Assembly: GCA_018335575.1 (NCBI GenBank)
Contig: JAGXRT010000011.1
Span: forward strand, 1-43,052
DNA from: Bacteroidota bacterium
Lineage (GTDB): Bacteria; Bacteroidota; Bacteroidia; Flavobacteriales; Flavobacteriaceae
Direction of reading: 5' to 3'
DNA: 43,052 nucleotides
The translations under genes and the position numbers were made by a program. Within the stretch, counting starts at the first letter, position 1. Every line of letters begins with the position of its first letter. Below the pieces are notes generated by a model. It did not search any database. It saw only the letters and a program-made list of their open reading frames with translations, and was not told the DNA's origin. Below are positions 1 through 8,821 of the stretch, piece by piece.

Positions 1-54
1 TTGTTAGACAATACGGACATTCCTAAAAAAATTGAAAAACTTCTTAATTTTTAA
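1..54 (+). CDS. 3' end of an unidentified protein (partial)
   Basis: An open frame enters at base 1 and ends at TAA (52-54), encoding 17 C-terminal residues (ending KKIEKLLNF). The gene starts outside the window. A strong terminator hairpin follows within a few bases, which supports this being a real gene end. Too little is visible to name a family. Confidence 0.6.
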   Translation: MLDNTDIPKKIEKLLNF

Positions 55-57
55 ATA

Positions 58-86
58 AAAAATCCCGATGCAATCGGGATTTTTTA
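58..86. terminator. Bidirectional intrinsic terminator
   Basis: A perfect 9-bp stem (61-69 AATCCCGAT pairs with 73-81 ATCGGGATT) has a GCA loop, with an A-tract on the left and a T-tract on the right. It sits between the plus-strand gene ending at 54 and the minus-strand gene ending at 84, so it can stop both convergent transcripts. Confidence 0.85.
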
Positions 87-686
87 TGCTTGGTATTTTT
101 GTTTAAATGCTTGCATGCGTTGCAAAAATTTCTTTTGCTGTGCCGATTTAAAGATCAATTTAAAATCTAACGAATCAACTATGGGTCTGTAACCAACACG
201 TTTAATATCAATTATGACAGGTTTCCATTCACTTTCAGAAATTTTTTCAATGATAACATTGCCTCCCCCCCTAAAAATATCCAACGGAAAAAACTGGTGT
301 TTTATAAATATGGATTCTATCACATGAACGTGATTCCAAAATACGTTATTATCAACTTTACCGTATTTAATAACTGTAGAAGAATACTCACCGTTATAAT
401 CTTTTGGTCTGCTTTGAATTAAATTTCCGTCTTTATATTCAATGTGATTTGGTAAATACGGTTTTAGTTCGAAAGGTAATTGTTGTATGATTTCAAACTC
501 TTTTTTATTCGGGTTAATCGTTCCAAATTTGAGCAATGAAAAAATAAAAGCAGGTAAAGAAATGGTTTGTCCAGCTATTTTTTTGGTTACAAATTTTCGG
601 TTTATTTTAACTGATAAATCCGAATTTTTTAGTGCATAACACACCCTGAAATTCCCATCGCCAATAATTTCATCAATTGGTAGCAT
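84..686 (-). CDS. YrbL-family protein (PhoP-regulated YrbL-like, kinase-fold)
   Basis: This 200-residue protein resembles the YrbL family (PhoP-network reporter proteins of enterobacteria, with a protein-kinase-like fold and no settled biochemical role). Visible parallels are the N-terminal glycine-rich stretch IGDGNFRVCYAL followed by an SVKI strand, which resembles a kinase nucleotide-binding loop and lysine. A C-terminal segment reads ISESEWKPVIIDIKR, where YrbL has ISESEVIPVV. There is no signal peptide or membrane segment, so it is probably cytoplasmic. It lies 7 bp after the small membrane-protein gene at 694-1020, probably in one transcript, and its stop abuts a bidirectional terminator. 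The family call is by motif resemblance; the cellular role is unknown. Confidence 0.7.
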   Translation of the reverse strand: MLPIDEIIGDGNFRVCYALKNSDLSVKINRKFVTKKIAGQTISLPAFIFSLLKFGTINPNKKEFEIIQQLPFELKPYLPNHIEYKDGNLIQSRPKDYNGEYSSTVIKYGKVDNNVFWNHVHVIESIFIKHQFFPLDIFRGGGNVIIEKISESEWKPVIIDIKRVGYRPIVDSLDFKLIFKSAQQKKFLQRMQAFKQKYQA

Positions 687-693
687 TTAAAAG

Positions 694-1020
694 TTAGTTT
701 TTAATTTCTGAAACTTCTTCTTTAAAGAATCGTTTAAAACCAATTCTTGAAAGCGTTTTTTTGCTAAAATTCCAAAAGAAGTTATATAAACCAAAGCACC
801 AACCAACTATAGGTAAAGTTGTTTGATACACCAAGAAAACTAATACTATACGTACCGGCCAAAAGATCCAAGGGTTTGTAGTGTCATAATCTAAGCCAAT
901 AAAATGCGTTAAAGGACCTGCAATTTTAGCTGCAAAACTACCATTAATAGAAAATACAATAAATACAAGAATTACTTCTAAATTTGATTTTAATCCCCAG
1001 CGTTGTTTTAATTTATCCAT
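694..1020 (-). CDS. Small two-helix membrane protein (probably DUF6787 family)
   Basis: This 108-residue protein has a short charged N-terminus (MDKLKQRWGLKSN), a hydrophobic helix at about residues 14-34, and a second hydrophobic region at about 50-85 containing the motif WPVRIVLVFLVYQ. The C-terminus is basic. The layout matches a small uncharacterised membrane family seen in flavobacteria that I recall as DUF6787; that name is from memory. It is the first gene of a two-gene minus-strand operon with the YrbL-like gene and has a good promoter just upstream (1036-1064), which would give a leader of only about 10 nt. Function unknown. Confidence 0.65.
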   Translation of the reverse strand: MDKLKQRWGLKSNLEVILVFIVFSINGSFAAKIAGPLTHFIGLDYDTTNPWIFWPVRIVLVFLVYQTTLPIVGWCFGLYNFFWNFSKKTLSRIGFKRFFKEEVSEIKN

Positions 1021-1035
1021 CTAATAAATTTTATG

Positions 1036-1064
1036 CAAAATTAACTAAAATATACTAGCCTCAA
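1036..1064 (-). promoter_or_regulatory. Bacteroidota-type promoter for the minus-strand pair at 84-1020
   Basis: Read on the minus strand: TTG (1064-1062), an 18-bp spacer, then TAATTTTG (1043-1036), matching the TTG / TAnnTTTG consensus. The predicted start is about 10 nt before the ATG at 1020. Confidence 0.6.
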
Positions 1065-1188
1065 AATTATATATCAGGTTTTTATTATGCTAAAATAGTT
1101 AGGTATAAATTATTTTTATGAACGTTTTTAATCAAATAAAATCATTACATTCGATTCTTTTTTAAACTCTTTAATAGATGCAATTTAG

Positions 1189-2454
1189 ATGAGAAAAATA
1201 GCACTTCACTGGCAAATTATACTTGGTATGATTGGCGGCGTTTTATTCGCTTTATTAATGATTAATTTTGATTGGGGAAAAGAATTTGTATCTGATTGGA
1301 TAAAACCTTTTGGTACAATTTTTATCAATGCCTTAAAATTAATTGCAGTGCCTTTAATACTGGCATCACTTATAAAAGGTGTTTCCGATTTAAAAGATAT
1401 ATCTAAACTTTCTATAATGGGAGGTAGAACCCTGCTCATTTTTATAGTTACTACTTCGGTAGCTGTTTCATTAGGTTTAGGAGTTGTAAATATTATTAAT
1501 CCGGGAAAAACCATATCAACAGCAACCAGAGTTCAGTTGGTAGAAAGTTATAGCAGCGATACTTCTGTAAAAATTGAAGCTGCGGCAAAACAAAAAGAAT
1601 CGGGACCGTTGCAGGCCTTAGAAGATTTAGTGCCAAGCAATATTTTTGAAGCTGCCAGTAACAATGCCAATATGTTGCAAGTCATTGTATTTGCTATTTT
1701 ATTTGGTGTTGGTCTAATTTTAATTCCCGATGAAAAAGCTTTGCCTGTAAAAGCTTTTTTTGATGGTTTTAATGAAGTAATCTTAAAACTTATCGATTTA
1801 ATAATGTTAACAGCGCCCTATGGCGTTTTTGCCTTGTTGGCTGCTTTAGTAGTTGAAGCTCCCAATGCCGATCTTTTTGTGGCGCTTTTATGGTATGCGT
1901 TTAGTGTGGTAGTTGGTTTGTTGTTGATGATTGGTTTTTATGTGCTAATTATATGGGTATTTACTAAAAAATCACCTGCTTATTTTCTAAAAGGAATAGC
2001 ACCTGCTCAATTGTTGGCATTCTCAACCAGCTCCAGTGCTGCAACATTGCCGGTAACCATGGAACGTGTTGAAGAACATTTAGGGGTAGAAAGCGAGGTT
2101 AGTAGTTTTGTATTGCCGATCGGAGCAACGGTAAATATGGATGGCACAGCTCTTTATCAGGCTGTAGCAGCAGTATTTATAGCACAGGCATTTGGAATGG
2201 ATTTAAGTCTAACAACTCAACTTGGTATAATTGTAACAGCTACCTTGGCATCCATTGGCTCTGCGGCCGTACCCGGTGCTGGTATGGTAATGTTAGTGAT
2301 AGTTCTAGCCCAAGCAGGAATACCGGAAGCAGGATTGGCATTAATTTTTGCTGTTGACAGACCCTTGGATATGTGTAGAACATCTGTTAATGTTACCAGT
2401 GATGCAACGGTGTCCGTTTTAATAGCGAAATCGATGGGAAAATTAAAAATGTAG
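1189..2454 (+). CDS. Dicarboxylate/amino acid:cation symporter (DAACS/SLC1 family), copy 1
   Basis: This is a 421-residue inner-membrane secondary transporter of the GltP/DctA/glutamate-transporter fold. Family hallmarks are present: the serine-rich re-entrant loop STSSSAATLP (279-288), NMDGT (316-320), the second re-entrant loop region SAAVPGAGMVM (358-368), and the substrate and sodium motif LDMCRTSVNVTSD (393-405). An arginine at 397 in this motif is the residue that reads the side-chain carboxylate in acidic-substrate members of the family, so aspartate, glutamate or a C4-dicarboxylate is the likely substrate. The cation (Na+ or H+) cannot be decided. A near-identical paralogue follows 98 bp downstream and aligns without gaps. 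Copy 1 has VTSD where the paralogue and the archaeal homologue GltPh have VTGD. Confidence 0.93.
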   Translation: MRKIALHWQIILGMIGGVLFALLMINFDWGKEFVSDWIKPFGTIFINALKLIAVPLILASLIKGVSDLKDISKLSIMGGRTLLIFIVTTSVAVSLGLGVVNIINPGKTISTATRVQLVESYSSDTSVKIEAAAKQKESGPLQALEDLVPSNIFEAASNNANMLQVIVFAILFGVGLILIPDEKALPVKAFFDGFNEVILKLIDLIMLTAPYGVFALLAALVVEAPNADLFVALLWYAFSVVVGLLLMIGFYVLIIWVFTKKSPAYFLKGIAPAQLLAFSTSSSAATLPVTMERVEEHLGVESEVSSFVLPIGATVNMDGTALYQAVAAVFIAQAFGMDLSLTTQLGIIVTATLASIGSAAVPGAGMVMLVIVLAQAGIPEAGLALIFAVDRPLDMCRTSVNVTSDATVSVLIAKSMGKLKM

Positions 2455-2552
2455 TTTTAAGCGTTTTAAGATTGGGATCATTTCAAAATTTGATATTGTT
2501 AATTAAAGTTTTGTAACATTTTTATATCTTACCAAAAAATTAAAGTACAAGC

Positions 2553-3854
2553 ATGAAAAAATTAGCACTGCATTGGCAAATACTATTAGGGATGGTTGGT
2601 GGCGTTTTATTTGCCTTTTTAATGAACAATTTTGAATGGGGAAAGCAGTTTATAACCGATTGGATTAAACCCTTTGGGACCATTTTTATCAATTCCTTAA
2701 AATTAATTGCAGTACCCTTAATTTTAGCATCCTTGATAAAAGGCGTATCCGATTTAAAAGACATTTCCAAACTTTCAAAAATGGGAGGACGAACCATAGG
2801 AATGTATATTTTAACAACAGTTATAGCGGTAAGTATAGGTTTATCTATTGTAAATATAATACAACCCGGAAATTCAATTACAGAAGAAACCAGAAATCAG
2901 TTGGTTGAAAGTTACAGTGCCGATGCCAGTTCTAAAATACAAGCTGCAGAAAAACAGAAAGAAGCCGGTCCGTTACAGGCGCTGGAGGATTTAGTGCCCA
3001 GCAATATTTTTGCAGCAGCCAGCGATAATGGAAATATGTTGCAAGTCATATTTTTTGCCATTATTTTTGGCGTTGGATTAATTCTAATACCGCCTGATAA
3101 AGCCGAACCCGTTAAAGCTTTTTTTGATGGTTTTAACGAAGTAATCTTAAAATTAATTGATTTAATAATGTTAACTGCGCCTTATGGTGTGTTTGCATTA
3201 TTAGCGGCCTTAGTAGTTGAAGCACCGAGTGCCGATTTATTTATAGCCTTGCTATGGTATGCATTTAGTGTAATTATGGGCTTAATTCTGATGATTCTGA
3301 TATATGTTGCAATAGTATGGGTAATTGCTAAAAAGCCGCCACACTTTTTCCTTAATGGAATTATGCCTGCTCAATTGTTAGCATTTTCAACCAGCTCCAG
3401 TGCTGCTACTTTACCCGTAACTATGGAACGCGTTGAAGAACATCTGGGCGTTGATAGTGAAGTCACCAGTTTTGTTTTACCCATCGGAGCTACGATTAAT
3501 ATGGACGGAACAAGTTTATACCAAGCGGTAGCAGCAGTTTTTATTGCGCAGGCATTTGGAATGGATTTAAGTTTTGCCGTTCAGTTAGGAATTATTGTAA
3601 CAGCAACCTTGGCTTCAATTGGTTCGGCTGCAGTTCCGGGTGCAGGTATGGTAATGTTAGTGATCGTTTTAGCACAAGCAGGAATACCGGAAGCTGGACT
3701 GGCCTTAATTTTTGCAGTAGACAGACCCTTAGACATGTGTAGAACAACTGTAAATGTTACAGGTGATGCAGCAGTTTCCATGGTAATAGCAAAATCGGTT
3801 GATAAATTGGGAGAACCTCATGTGAAAGACTGGGATGATAATTACAAAAATTAA
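2553..3854 (+). CDS. Dicarboxylate/amino acid:cation symporter (DAACS/SLC1 family), copy 2
   Basis: This 433-residue paralogue of the preceding gene aligns with it end to end without gaps for 421 residues and adds a 12-residue polar tail (ends DWDDNYKN). It keeps STSSSAATLP (279-288), NMDGT (316-320) and LDMCRTTVNVTGD (393-405), including the arginine expected for acidic substrates. The differences cluster in membrane segments at about residues 80-105 and 240-270 and in the linker at 105-140. The pair is a tandem duplication retained as two intact genes, which may differ in affinity or expression. The stop lies 12 bp from the convergent DCC-family gene, with no terminator visible between them. 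Confidence 0.93.
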   Translation: MKKLALHWQILLGMVGGVLFAFLMNNFEWGKQFITDWIKPFGTIFINSLKLIAVPLILASLIKGVSDLKDISKLSKMGGRTIGMYILTTVIAVSIGLSIVNIIQPGNSITEETRNQLVESYSADASSKIQAAEKQKEAGPLQALEDLVPSNIFAAASDNGNMLQVIFFAIIFGVGLILIPPDKAEPVKAFFDGFNEVILKLIDLIMLTAPYGVFALLAALVVEAPSADLFIALLWYAFSVIMGLILMILIYVAIVWVIAKKPPHFFLNGIMPAQLLAFSTSSSAATLPVTMERVEEHLGVDSEVTSFVLPIGATINMDGTSLYQAVAAVFIAQAFGMDLSFAVQLGIIVTATLASIGSAAVPGAGMVMLVIVLAQAGIPEAGLALIFAVDRPLDMCRTTVNVTGDAAVSMVIAKSVDKLGEPHVKDWDDNYKN

Positions 3855-3866
3855 CAAATACCCTTT

Positions 3867-4274
3867 TTACAAAAACCGATGTTTTAAATTTTCTGTGGGA
3901 TTTTTACACGTTTTTTTTCTGCCAAATAAAGCAAATCTGTATTTAGCCAGTAGATCGTATATATAGTCACGTACTGTCTTTGGGATATATTTTAAGTATC
4001 TTAAATAGTTAAAAGGAAATTTAAACTGTTCTGTAATTTTTAGTACAGCATCTGACTTCAAATAAATGTCATTATTTTTAATTAAAATTATACTGTTTAA
4101 TGAAGTTAAGGATTCATAATTGTTGCCAAAAAATGCTTTTGAAAAATCAGATGTTAGTGGAGAAAACCTAAAAATAGCTTTTTTCTCCAATTTTAAAATA
4201 AGCCATACAGAAAAGTTGCAAAGATTGCAATATCCATCAAAAAAAATTAATATATTATTTTCAGTTTTATTCAT
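3867..4274 (-). CDS. DCC-family thiol-disulfide oxidoreductase (DUF393)
   Basis: The protein has 135 residues. The N-terminus carries the family signature FFDGYCNLCN (11-20), a thioredoxin-like CxxC motif (C16, C19) after an Asp-Gly. The middle contains the expected FSPLTS strand and a hydrophobic stretch. DUF393/DCC proteins are predicted thiol-disulfide oxidoreductases whose substrates are mostly unknown. No signal peptide is visible, so it is presumably cytoplasmic. It is transcribed alone, convergent with the second symporter gene and divergent from the ABC exporter operon. Confidence 0.85.
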   Translation of the reverse strand: MNKTENNILIFFDGYCNLCNFSVWLILKLEKKAIFRFSPLTSDFSKAFFGNNYESLTSLNSIILIKNNDIYLKSDAVLKITEQFKFPFNYLRYLKYIPKTVRDYIYDLLAKYRFALFGRKKTCKNPTENLKHRFL

Positions 4275-4326
4275 AAATTAAAGTTACAAAATCAATTTTA
4301 ATTCGTCTTTTAACAAAATATTTAGC

Positions 4327-4334
4327 TAATTTTG
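4327..4334 (+). promoter_or_regulatory. -7 element upstream of the ABC exporter operon
   Basis: TAATTTTG matches the Bacteroidota -7 consensus TAnnTTTG and lies 37 bp before the first gene of the exporter operon. No TTG occurs at the usual upstream distance, so the -33 part is weak or degenerate. Confidence 0.45.
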
Positions 4335-4371
4335 GTAAGCAATCTTTATTTTAGTAAAAAAATCAACATTA

Positions 4372-5058
4372 ATGATATCGATAAAAAATTTACATAAATC
4401 TTACCCAATGGGTAAAGATGCTCTTCACGTATTAAAAGGATTGGATTTAGAAATAAAAGAAGGTGAGTTTGTGTCAATCATGGGATCATCAGGTTCCGGT
4501 AAATCGACACTCTTAAATATTGTGGGATTGTTGGATGAGCACGATTCGGGCGAATATTACCTTAACAATCAAAAAATTGAAAAATTAGACGAGAAAAAAG
4601 CAGCCATATTACGAAATAAGTTTTTAGGTTTTGTATTTCAATCGTTTAATTTAATTAACTACAAAAATGCATTGGAAAATGTTGCCTTACCCTTGTATTA
4701 TCAAGGGGTAGGTAGAAAAGAACGCAATGCCATAGCATTAGACTATTTAGCAAAAGTGGGCCTAAAAGAACGGGCAAATCACTTGCCAAATGAACTTTCT
4801 GGAGGTGAGAAACAGCGGGTTGCTGTGGCACGTGCATTGGTAACAAAACCTAAAGTAATCTTAGCCGATGAACCAACAGGGGCCTTAGACTCTACTACAT
4901 CCAGTTCTGTTATGGAGTTGTTAAAACAAATTAACAGAGAAGGAATGACTGTTTTTGTAATTACACATGAAGAAGATATTGCTGCTCAAACCGACCGCAT
5001 TGTGCGATTAAAAGACGGTATCATTATTAGTGATGAGAAAACCGTAAAAAATCAATAA
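4372..5058 (+). CDS. ABC transporter ATP-binding protein (MacB/LolD-type)
   Basis: This 228-residue ATPase is complete: Walker A GSSGSGKS (38-45), Q-loop glutamine 90 (VFQSFN), signature LSGGEKQ (142-148), Walker B VILADEP (162-168) and switch histidine 199 (ITHE). Its short length and its close resemblance to MacB/LolD ATPases fit a mechanotransmission exporter rather than an importer. It is the first gene of a five-gene unit with three permeases (starting 5068, 6302 and 7542) and an adaptor (8822). It is the only ATPase in the unit, so it presumably energises all permease combinations. Confidence 0.93.
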   Translation: MISIKNLHKSYPMGKDALHVLKGLDLEIKEGEFVSIMGSSGSGKSTLLNIVGLLDEHDSGEYYLNNQKIEKLDEKKAAILRNKFLGFVFQSFNLINYKNALENVALPLYYQGVGRKERNAIALDYLAKVGLKERANHLPNELSGGEKQRVAVARALVTKPKVILADEPTGALDSTTSSSVMELLKQINREGMTVFVITHEEDIAAQTDRIVRLKDGIIISDEKTVKNQ

Positions 5059-5067
5059 GCCAAAACG

Positions 5068-6300
5068 ATGTTTGACCTAGACCGTTGGCAAGAAATATTT
5101 CAGACACTTAGTAAAAATAAGTTGAGAACAATATTGGCAGGAGTTACCATAGCCTTTGCTGTATTGTTATTTACACTCTTGTTTGGTATAGGTAACGGTT
5201 TAAAAAATACCTTTGAAAAGCAATTTGCTGGTGACTCGCAGTTGTCTGTTTATATTCGATCAGGTAGTACTACAAAACCATATAAAGGTTTGCAAAGTGG
5301 TAGAAAAATTCAGTTTAGAAATGATGATACAAAGTTCATCAATGAGCAGTTTGAAGATGAAATCCAATTTTTTAGTCCCAATGTTGAACGATACAATGTA
5401 CGTGCAGTTTTTGAAGGAGAACAAAATAATTACACCGTAAGAGGTGTTTATCCTGATTATTTACCGCTCGAATCGGCTGTAATTCAAGATGGAAGGTTTA
5501 TTAGCTTTCTTGATTTAAAAAGAAAGTCTAAAGTAATAGCTATTGGAAGACTGGTTGAAAAAGATTTATTTGGTACTAAAAGTGCGCTCAATAAAAATAT
5601 CAGTTTAGACGGCATTTCATATAAAGTTATCGGAGTTTTTAATGATCCGGGTGGTGATGGTGATGAACGTTTTATTTACACCCCATTTACGACCGCTCAA
5701 AGCATGTATAGAACCAATGATGAGCTAGACCGATTTGGATTAACATACAATCCAACTTTAAATGTTGATAAGGCATTGGCATTTTCCAGTTTATTAACCA
5801 AGGTATTGCAACAGAAACACAATGTAGATCCAAGAGACCAGGCGGCAATACGCGTACAAAACTATGCAGAAGGAGCTAAAAATGTTCAGCAATTTATGAT
5901 GGTTTTAAATATAATTATCCTGTTTATTGGAATCGGAACCCTAGTTGCCGGTATTATCGGAATCAGTAATATTATGGTCTATATTGTAAAAGAACGAACT
6001 AAAGAATTGGGTATTAGAAAAGCAATTGGTGCAACTCCAAGTGCAATTATTGGTATGATCATGACAGAATCCATTTTTGTAACAGCAGTTGCAGGTTATT
6101 CCGGATTATTAATAGGGGTGTTGACATTAAAACTTATTGGTAAAAGTTTAGAAGAATATTTTATATTAAATCCATCAGTAGAAACATATGTGGTTGTGGG
6201 CGCTACTATTATATTGATAATTGCAGGAACCATAGCAGGATATATACCAGCTAAAAGAGCGGCCCAAATTAAACCAATTGTAGCCTTAAACGATGAATAG
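5068..6300 (+). CDS. MacB/FtsX-type ABC permease 1
   Basis: The protein has 410 residues. It starts with an amphipathic segment (FDLDRWQEIFQTL) and a first membrane helix at about 20-42. A large periplasmic MacB_PCD-like domain follows (about 45-270), then three C-terminal helices typical of the FtsX domain (about 280-305, 330-355 and 370-395). The conserved cytoplasmic loop VKERTKELGIRKAIGATP lies between helices 2 and 3. The gene starts 9 bp after the ATPase gene. It is a close paralogue of the next gene, with shared stretches such as TTKPYKGLQSGRKIQF. In MacB-like exporters the periplasmic domain moves with the ATPase cycle to drive substrate through an adaptor. Confidence 0.9.
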   Translation: MFDLDRWQEIFQTLSKNKLRTILAGVTIAFAVLLFTLLFGIGNGLKNTFEKQFAGDSQLSVYIRSGSTTKPYKGLQSGRKIQFRNDDTKFINEQFEDEIQFFSPNVERYNVRAVFEGEQNNYTVRGVYPDYLPLESAVIQDGRFISFLDLKRKSKVIAIGRLVEKDLFGTKSALNKNISLDGISYKVIGVFNDPGGDGDERFIYTPFTTAQSMYRTNDELDRFGLTYNPTLNVDKALAFSSLLTKVLQQKHNVDPRDQAAIRVQNYAEGAKNVQQFMMVLNIIILFIGIGTLVAGIIGISNIMVYIVKERTKELGIRKAIGATPSAIIGMIMTESIFVTAVAGYSGLLIGVLTLKLIGKSLEEYFILNPSVETYVVVGATIILIIAGTIAGYIPAKRAAQIKPIVALNDE

Positions 6301-6301
6301 T

Positions 6302-7540
6302 ATGAGGTTATTATTTGACATAGACAGATGGCAGGAGATTTTTCAAACCCTTCAAAAAAATAAGTTACGAACAGTATTGGCTGGCGTTACTATTGCATTT
6401 GCAATATTGTTATTTACCTTATTATTTGGAATTGGCAATGGCTTAAAAAACTCGTTTGCCAAATCATTTAACGATGATGCCATCAATTCTATTTTCATTA
6501 GAACTGGTCAAACAACCAAACCTTACAGAGGACTGCAAAGCGGTAGAAAAATTCAATTTAAAAATGATGATTATGCGTATTTAGTTGAAGAATTTGATGA
6601 AAATGTTCAATTTGTAAGTGCTCGGATTTATAAAAATGTTCGGGCAATCTATAAGTCAGAACAAAACAATTATTCATTAAGAGCAGTTCATCCAGATCAT
6701 CAATTTTTAGAAAAGACGGTACTACAACAAGGTAGGTATATTAACAATTTTGATTTGCAAAAAAAATCAAAAGTAATTGTAATTGGAAGACTGGTAAAAG
6801 AAGATCTATTTAATAACAGAAAGGCCCTTGGAGAAAACATCAATCTAAACGGCGTTAGTTATAAAGTAGTGGGTGTTTTTACCGATGATGGCGGCGATAA
6901 TGAAGAACGCATTATTTATATGCCCATTACAACAGCACAAGCCATTTATGGTAACAATGATTATATTGATCAGTTAAATTTAACTTACAATCCGGTGCTG
7001 GAGTTGGATGAAGCTATATCTTTCGGAAATTTAATTTTAAAGAAATTTAAAGAAAAACACTCTATTGATCCACGCGATCAGGCTGCTTTAAGCGTATCTA
7101 ACATGGCCGAAGCCAATAAAGGTGTTGGGCAGTTTATGTTGGTGTTAAATATCATCATTCTATTCATTGGTATTGGTACCTTAATTGCCGGTATTATTGG
7201 TATCAGTAACATCATGGTGTATATTGTGAGAGAACGAACCAAAGAACTTGGAATAAGAAAAGCTATAGGAGCTACACCAAATTCTATTATTGGAATGATC
7301 ATGATGGAATCAATTTTTGTTACAGCTATAGCCGGATATTCAGGTTTATTGATAGGGGTATTTACCCTCAAAGCTATAGGAAAAAGCTTGGAAGATTATT
7401 TTATTATTAATCCATCAGTAGAAAATTATGTGGTAGTTGGTGCTACCATCATATTAATAATTGCAGGAACCATTGCCGGTTACATACCGGCTAAAAGAGC
7501 AGCACGAATAAAACCAATTGTAGCACTTAACGACGAATAA
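6302..7540 (+). CDS. MacB/FtsX-type ABC permease 2 (tandem paralogue of permease 1)
   Basis: Same architecture as permease 1: one N-terminal helix, a large periplasmic domain, three C-terminal helices and the loop VRERTKELGIRKAIGATP. Most of the last 130 residues are identical to permease 1, while the periplasmic domain has diverged more. I place the start at the ATG at 6302 (412 residues) because MRLLFDIDRW then lines up with the N-terminus of permease 3 (MKFLLDSDTW). An in-frame ATG at 6293 would add three residues and overlap the previous gene by 8 bp. The first base after permease 1's stop is 6301, so translational coupling is likely. Confidence 0.9.
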   Translation: MRLLFDIDRWQEIFQTLQKNKLRTVLAGVTIAFAILLFTLLFGIGNGLKNSFAKSFNDDAINSIFIRTGQTTKPYRGLQSGRKIQFKNDDYAYLVEEFDENVQFVSARIYKNVRAIYKSEQNNYSLRAVHPDHQFLEKTVLQQGRYINNFDLQKKSKVIVIGRLVKEDLFNNRKALGENINLNGVSYKVVGVFTDDGGDNEERIIYMPITTAQAIYGNNDYIDQLNLTYNPVLELDEAISFGNLILKKFKEKHSIDPRDQAALSVSNMAEANKGVGQFMLVLNIIILFIGIGTLIAGIIGISNIMVYIVRERTKELGIRKAIGATPNSIIGMIMMESIFVTAIAGYSGLLIGVFTLKAIGKSLEDYFIINPSVENYVVVGATIILIIAGTIAGYIPAKRAARIKPIVALNDE

Positions 7541-7541
7541 T

Positions 7542-8786
7542 ATGAAATTTTTATTAGATTCAGACACCTGGCAGGAAATATACAACAGTATTGGTAAAAA
7601 TAAAATACGTACAGGTATAACCATCATCGGTGTTATGTGGGGAATTTTTTTATTGGTAGTTTTATTAGGAGTTGCCAAAGGAGTCGAAAATAACTTTAAC
7701 CGATTGTTTGGCGATTTTGCTACCAACAGCGTTTTTGTATGGGCTCAGCAAACGAGTAAACCCTTTAAAGGATTTCAGGAAGGTAAAGGATTGCAGTTAA
7801 AAATGGCTGATTTAGAAGCGATAAATAAAGAAATAAAAGGACTGGAGTTTGTAGTGCCAAGACATCAAACTCAAGGCTTGGCAGTTAATAAATTTAAATC
7901 GGGTAATTTCGGCGTTTTTGGTGATTATCCAGAGTTTGATAAAGTACAAAAGCGCAATTTGGTATACGGCCGTTTTATTAACGAGGGCGATATTAAAGAA
8001 AAAAGAAAAGTTTGCATCATCGAAGAAGAAATATATAAACAACTTTTTGAAAAGGATGAAAACCCAATAGGACAATACATTAAAATTAACGGAATTAATT
8101 ACAATGTAATTGGAATGTATAGAGAAGGACAATTACGCACCGGTGGGCCACAAGGAAACATACACATACCGTTTACAACCTTTCAACAGGTTTACAACAG
8201 AGGCGATAGTATTGGTTGGATGATGATTACCGGTCAACCCGGATATGATATAACCCAAATTGAAGCGGATATAAAACTCTTGCTTAAAAACTTGCACAGT
8301 GTACACCCAGAAGATGAACGTGCATTTGGAAGTTTCAACTTGGGTAAAGAAATTGCCAAAGTTACCGGATTTTTAACAGGTATGCAGTTTTTAACATGGT
8401 TTGTTGGAATAGCTACTTTAATAGCTGGTGTATTTGCCATTGGTAACATCTTATTAATTACTGTAAAGGAACGCACCAAAGAAATTGGAATCAGAAGAGC
8501 ATTAGGAGCAAAACCATGGGAAATAAAACGTCATATCATATTAGAATCGGTATTTTTAACAAGTATTGCCGGAGCTCTAGGTATTATTTTCGGAGGACTT
8601 ATATTGATGCTGATAGACGCTACCATGGGTAAAGGAGACGAACCCTCCTTAACCAACCCAACGGTAGATATTCCAGTTATTTTAATTGCTGCATTAACAC
8701 TGGTAACTTTGGGTACCTTAATAGGATTAATTCCTGCCAATACTGCAGTGAGTATTAAACCAATTGAAGCTTTAAGAGAAGAATAA
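7542..8786 (+). CDS. MacB/FtsX-type ABC permease 3 (divergent)
   Basis: The protein has 414 residues and the same fold: an N-terminal helix (about 22-44), a periplasmic domain (about 45-275), three C-terminal helices and the loop VKERTKEIGIRRALGAKP. It is clearly more distant from permeases 1 and 2 than they are from each other, especially in the periplasmic domain. The loop between the last helices carries an insertion rich in polar residues (MGKGDEPSLTNP). The gene begins one base after permease 2 ends. A plausible reading is that a working exporter pairs this subunit with permease 1 or 2, giving two alternative heterodimers. That is inference. Confidence 0.9.
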   Translation: MKFLLDSDTWQEIYNSIGKNKIRTGITIIGVMWGIFLLVVLLGVAKGVENNFNRLFGDFATNSVFVWAQQTSKPFKGFQEGKGLQLKMADLEAINKEIKGLEFVVPRHQTQGLAVNKFKSGNFGVFGDYPEFDKVQKRNLVYGRFINEGDIKEKRKVCIIEEEIYKQLFEKDENPIGQYIKINGINYNVIGMYREGQLRTGGPQGNIHIPFTTFQQVYNRGDSIGWMMITGQPGYDITQIEADIKLLLKNLHSVHPEDERAFGSFNLGKEIAKVTGFLTGMQFLTWFVGIATLIAGVFAIGNILLITVKERTKEIGIRRALGAKPWEIKRHIILESVFLTSIAGALGIIFGGLILMLIDATMGKGDEPSLTNPTVDIPVILIAALTLVTLGTLIGLIPANTAVSIKPIEALREE

Positions 8787-8821
8787 AATTATATATATAT
8801 TTAACAGAAAAATAAGTAAGA

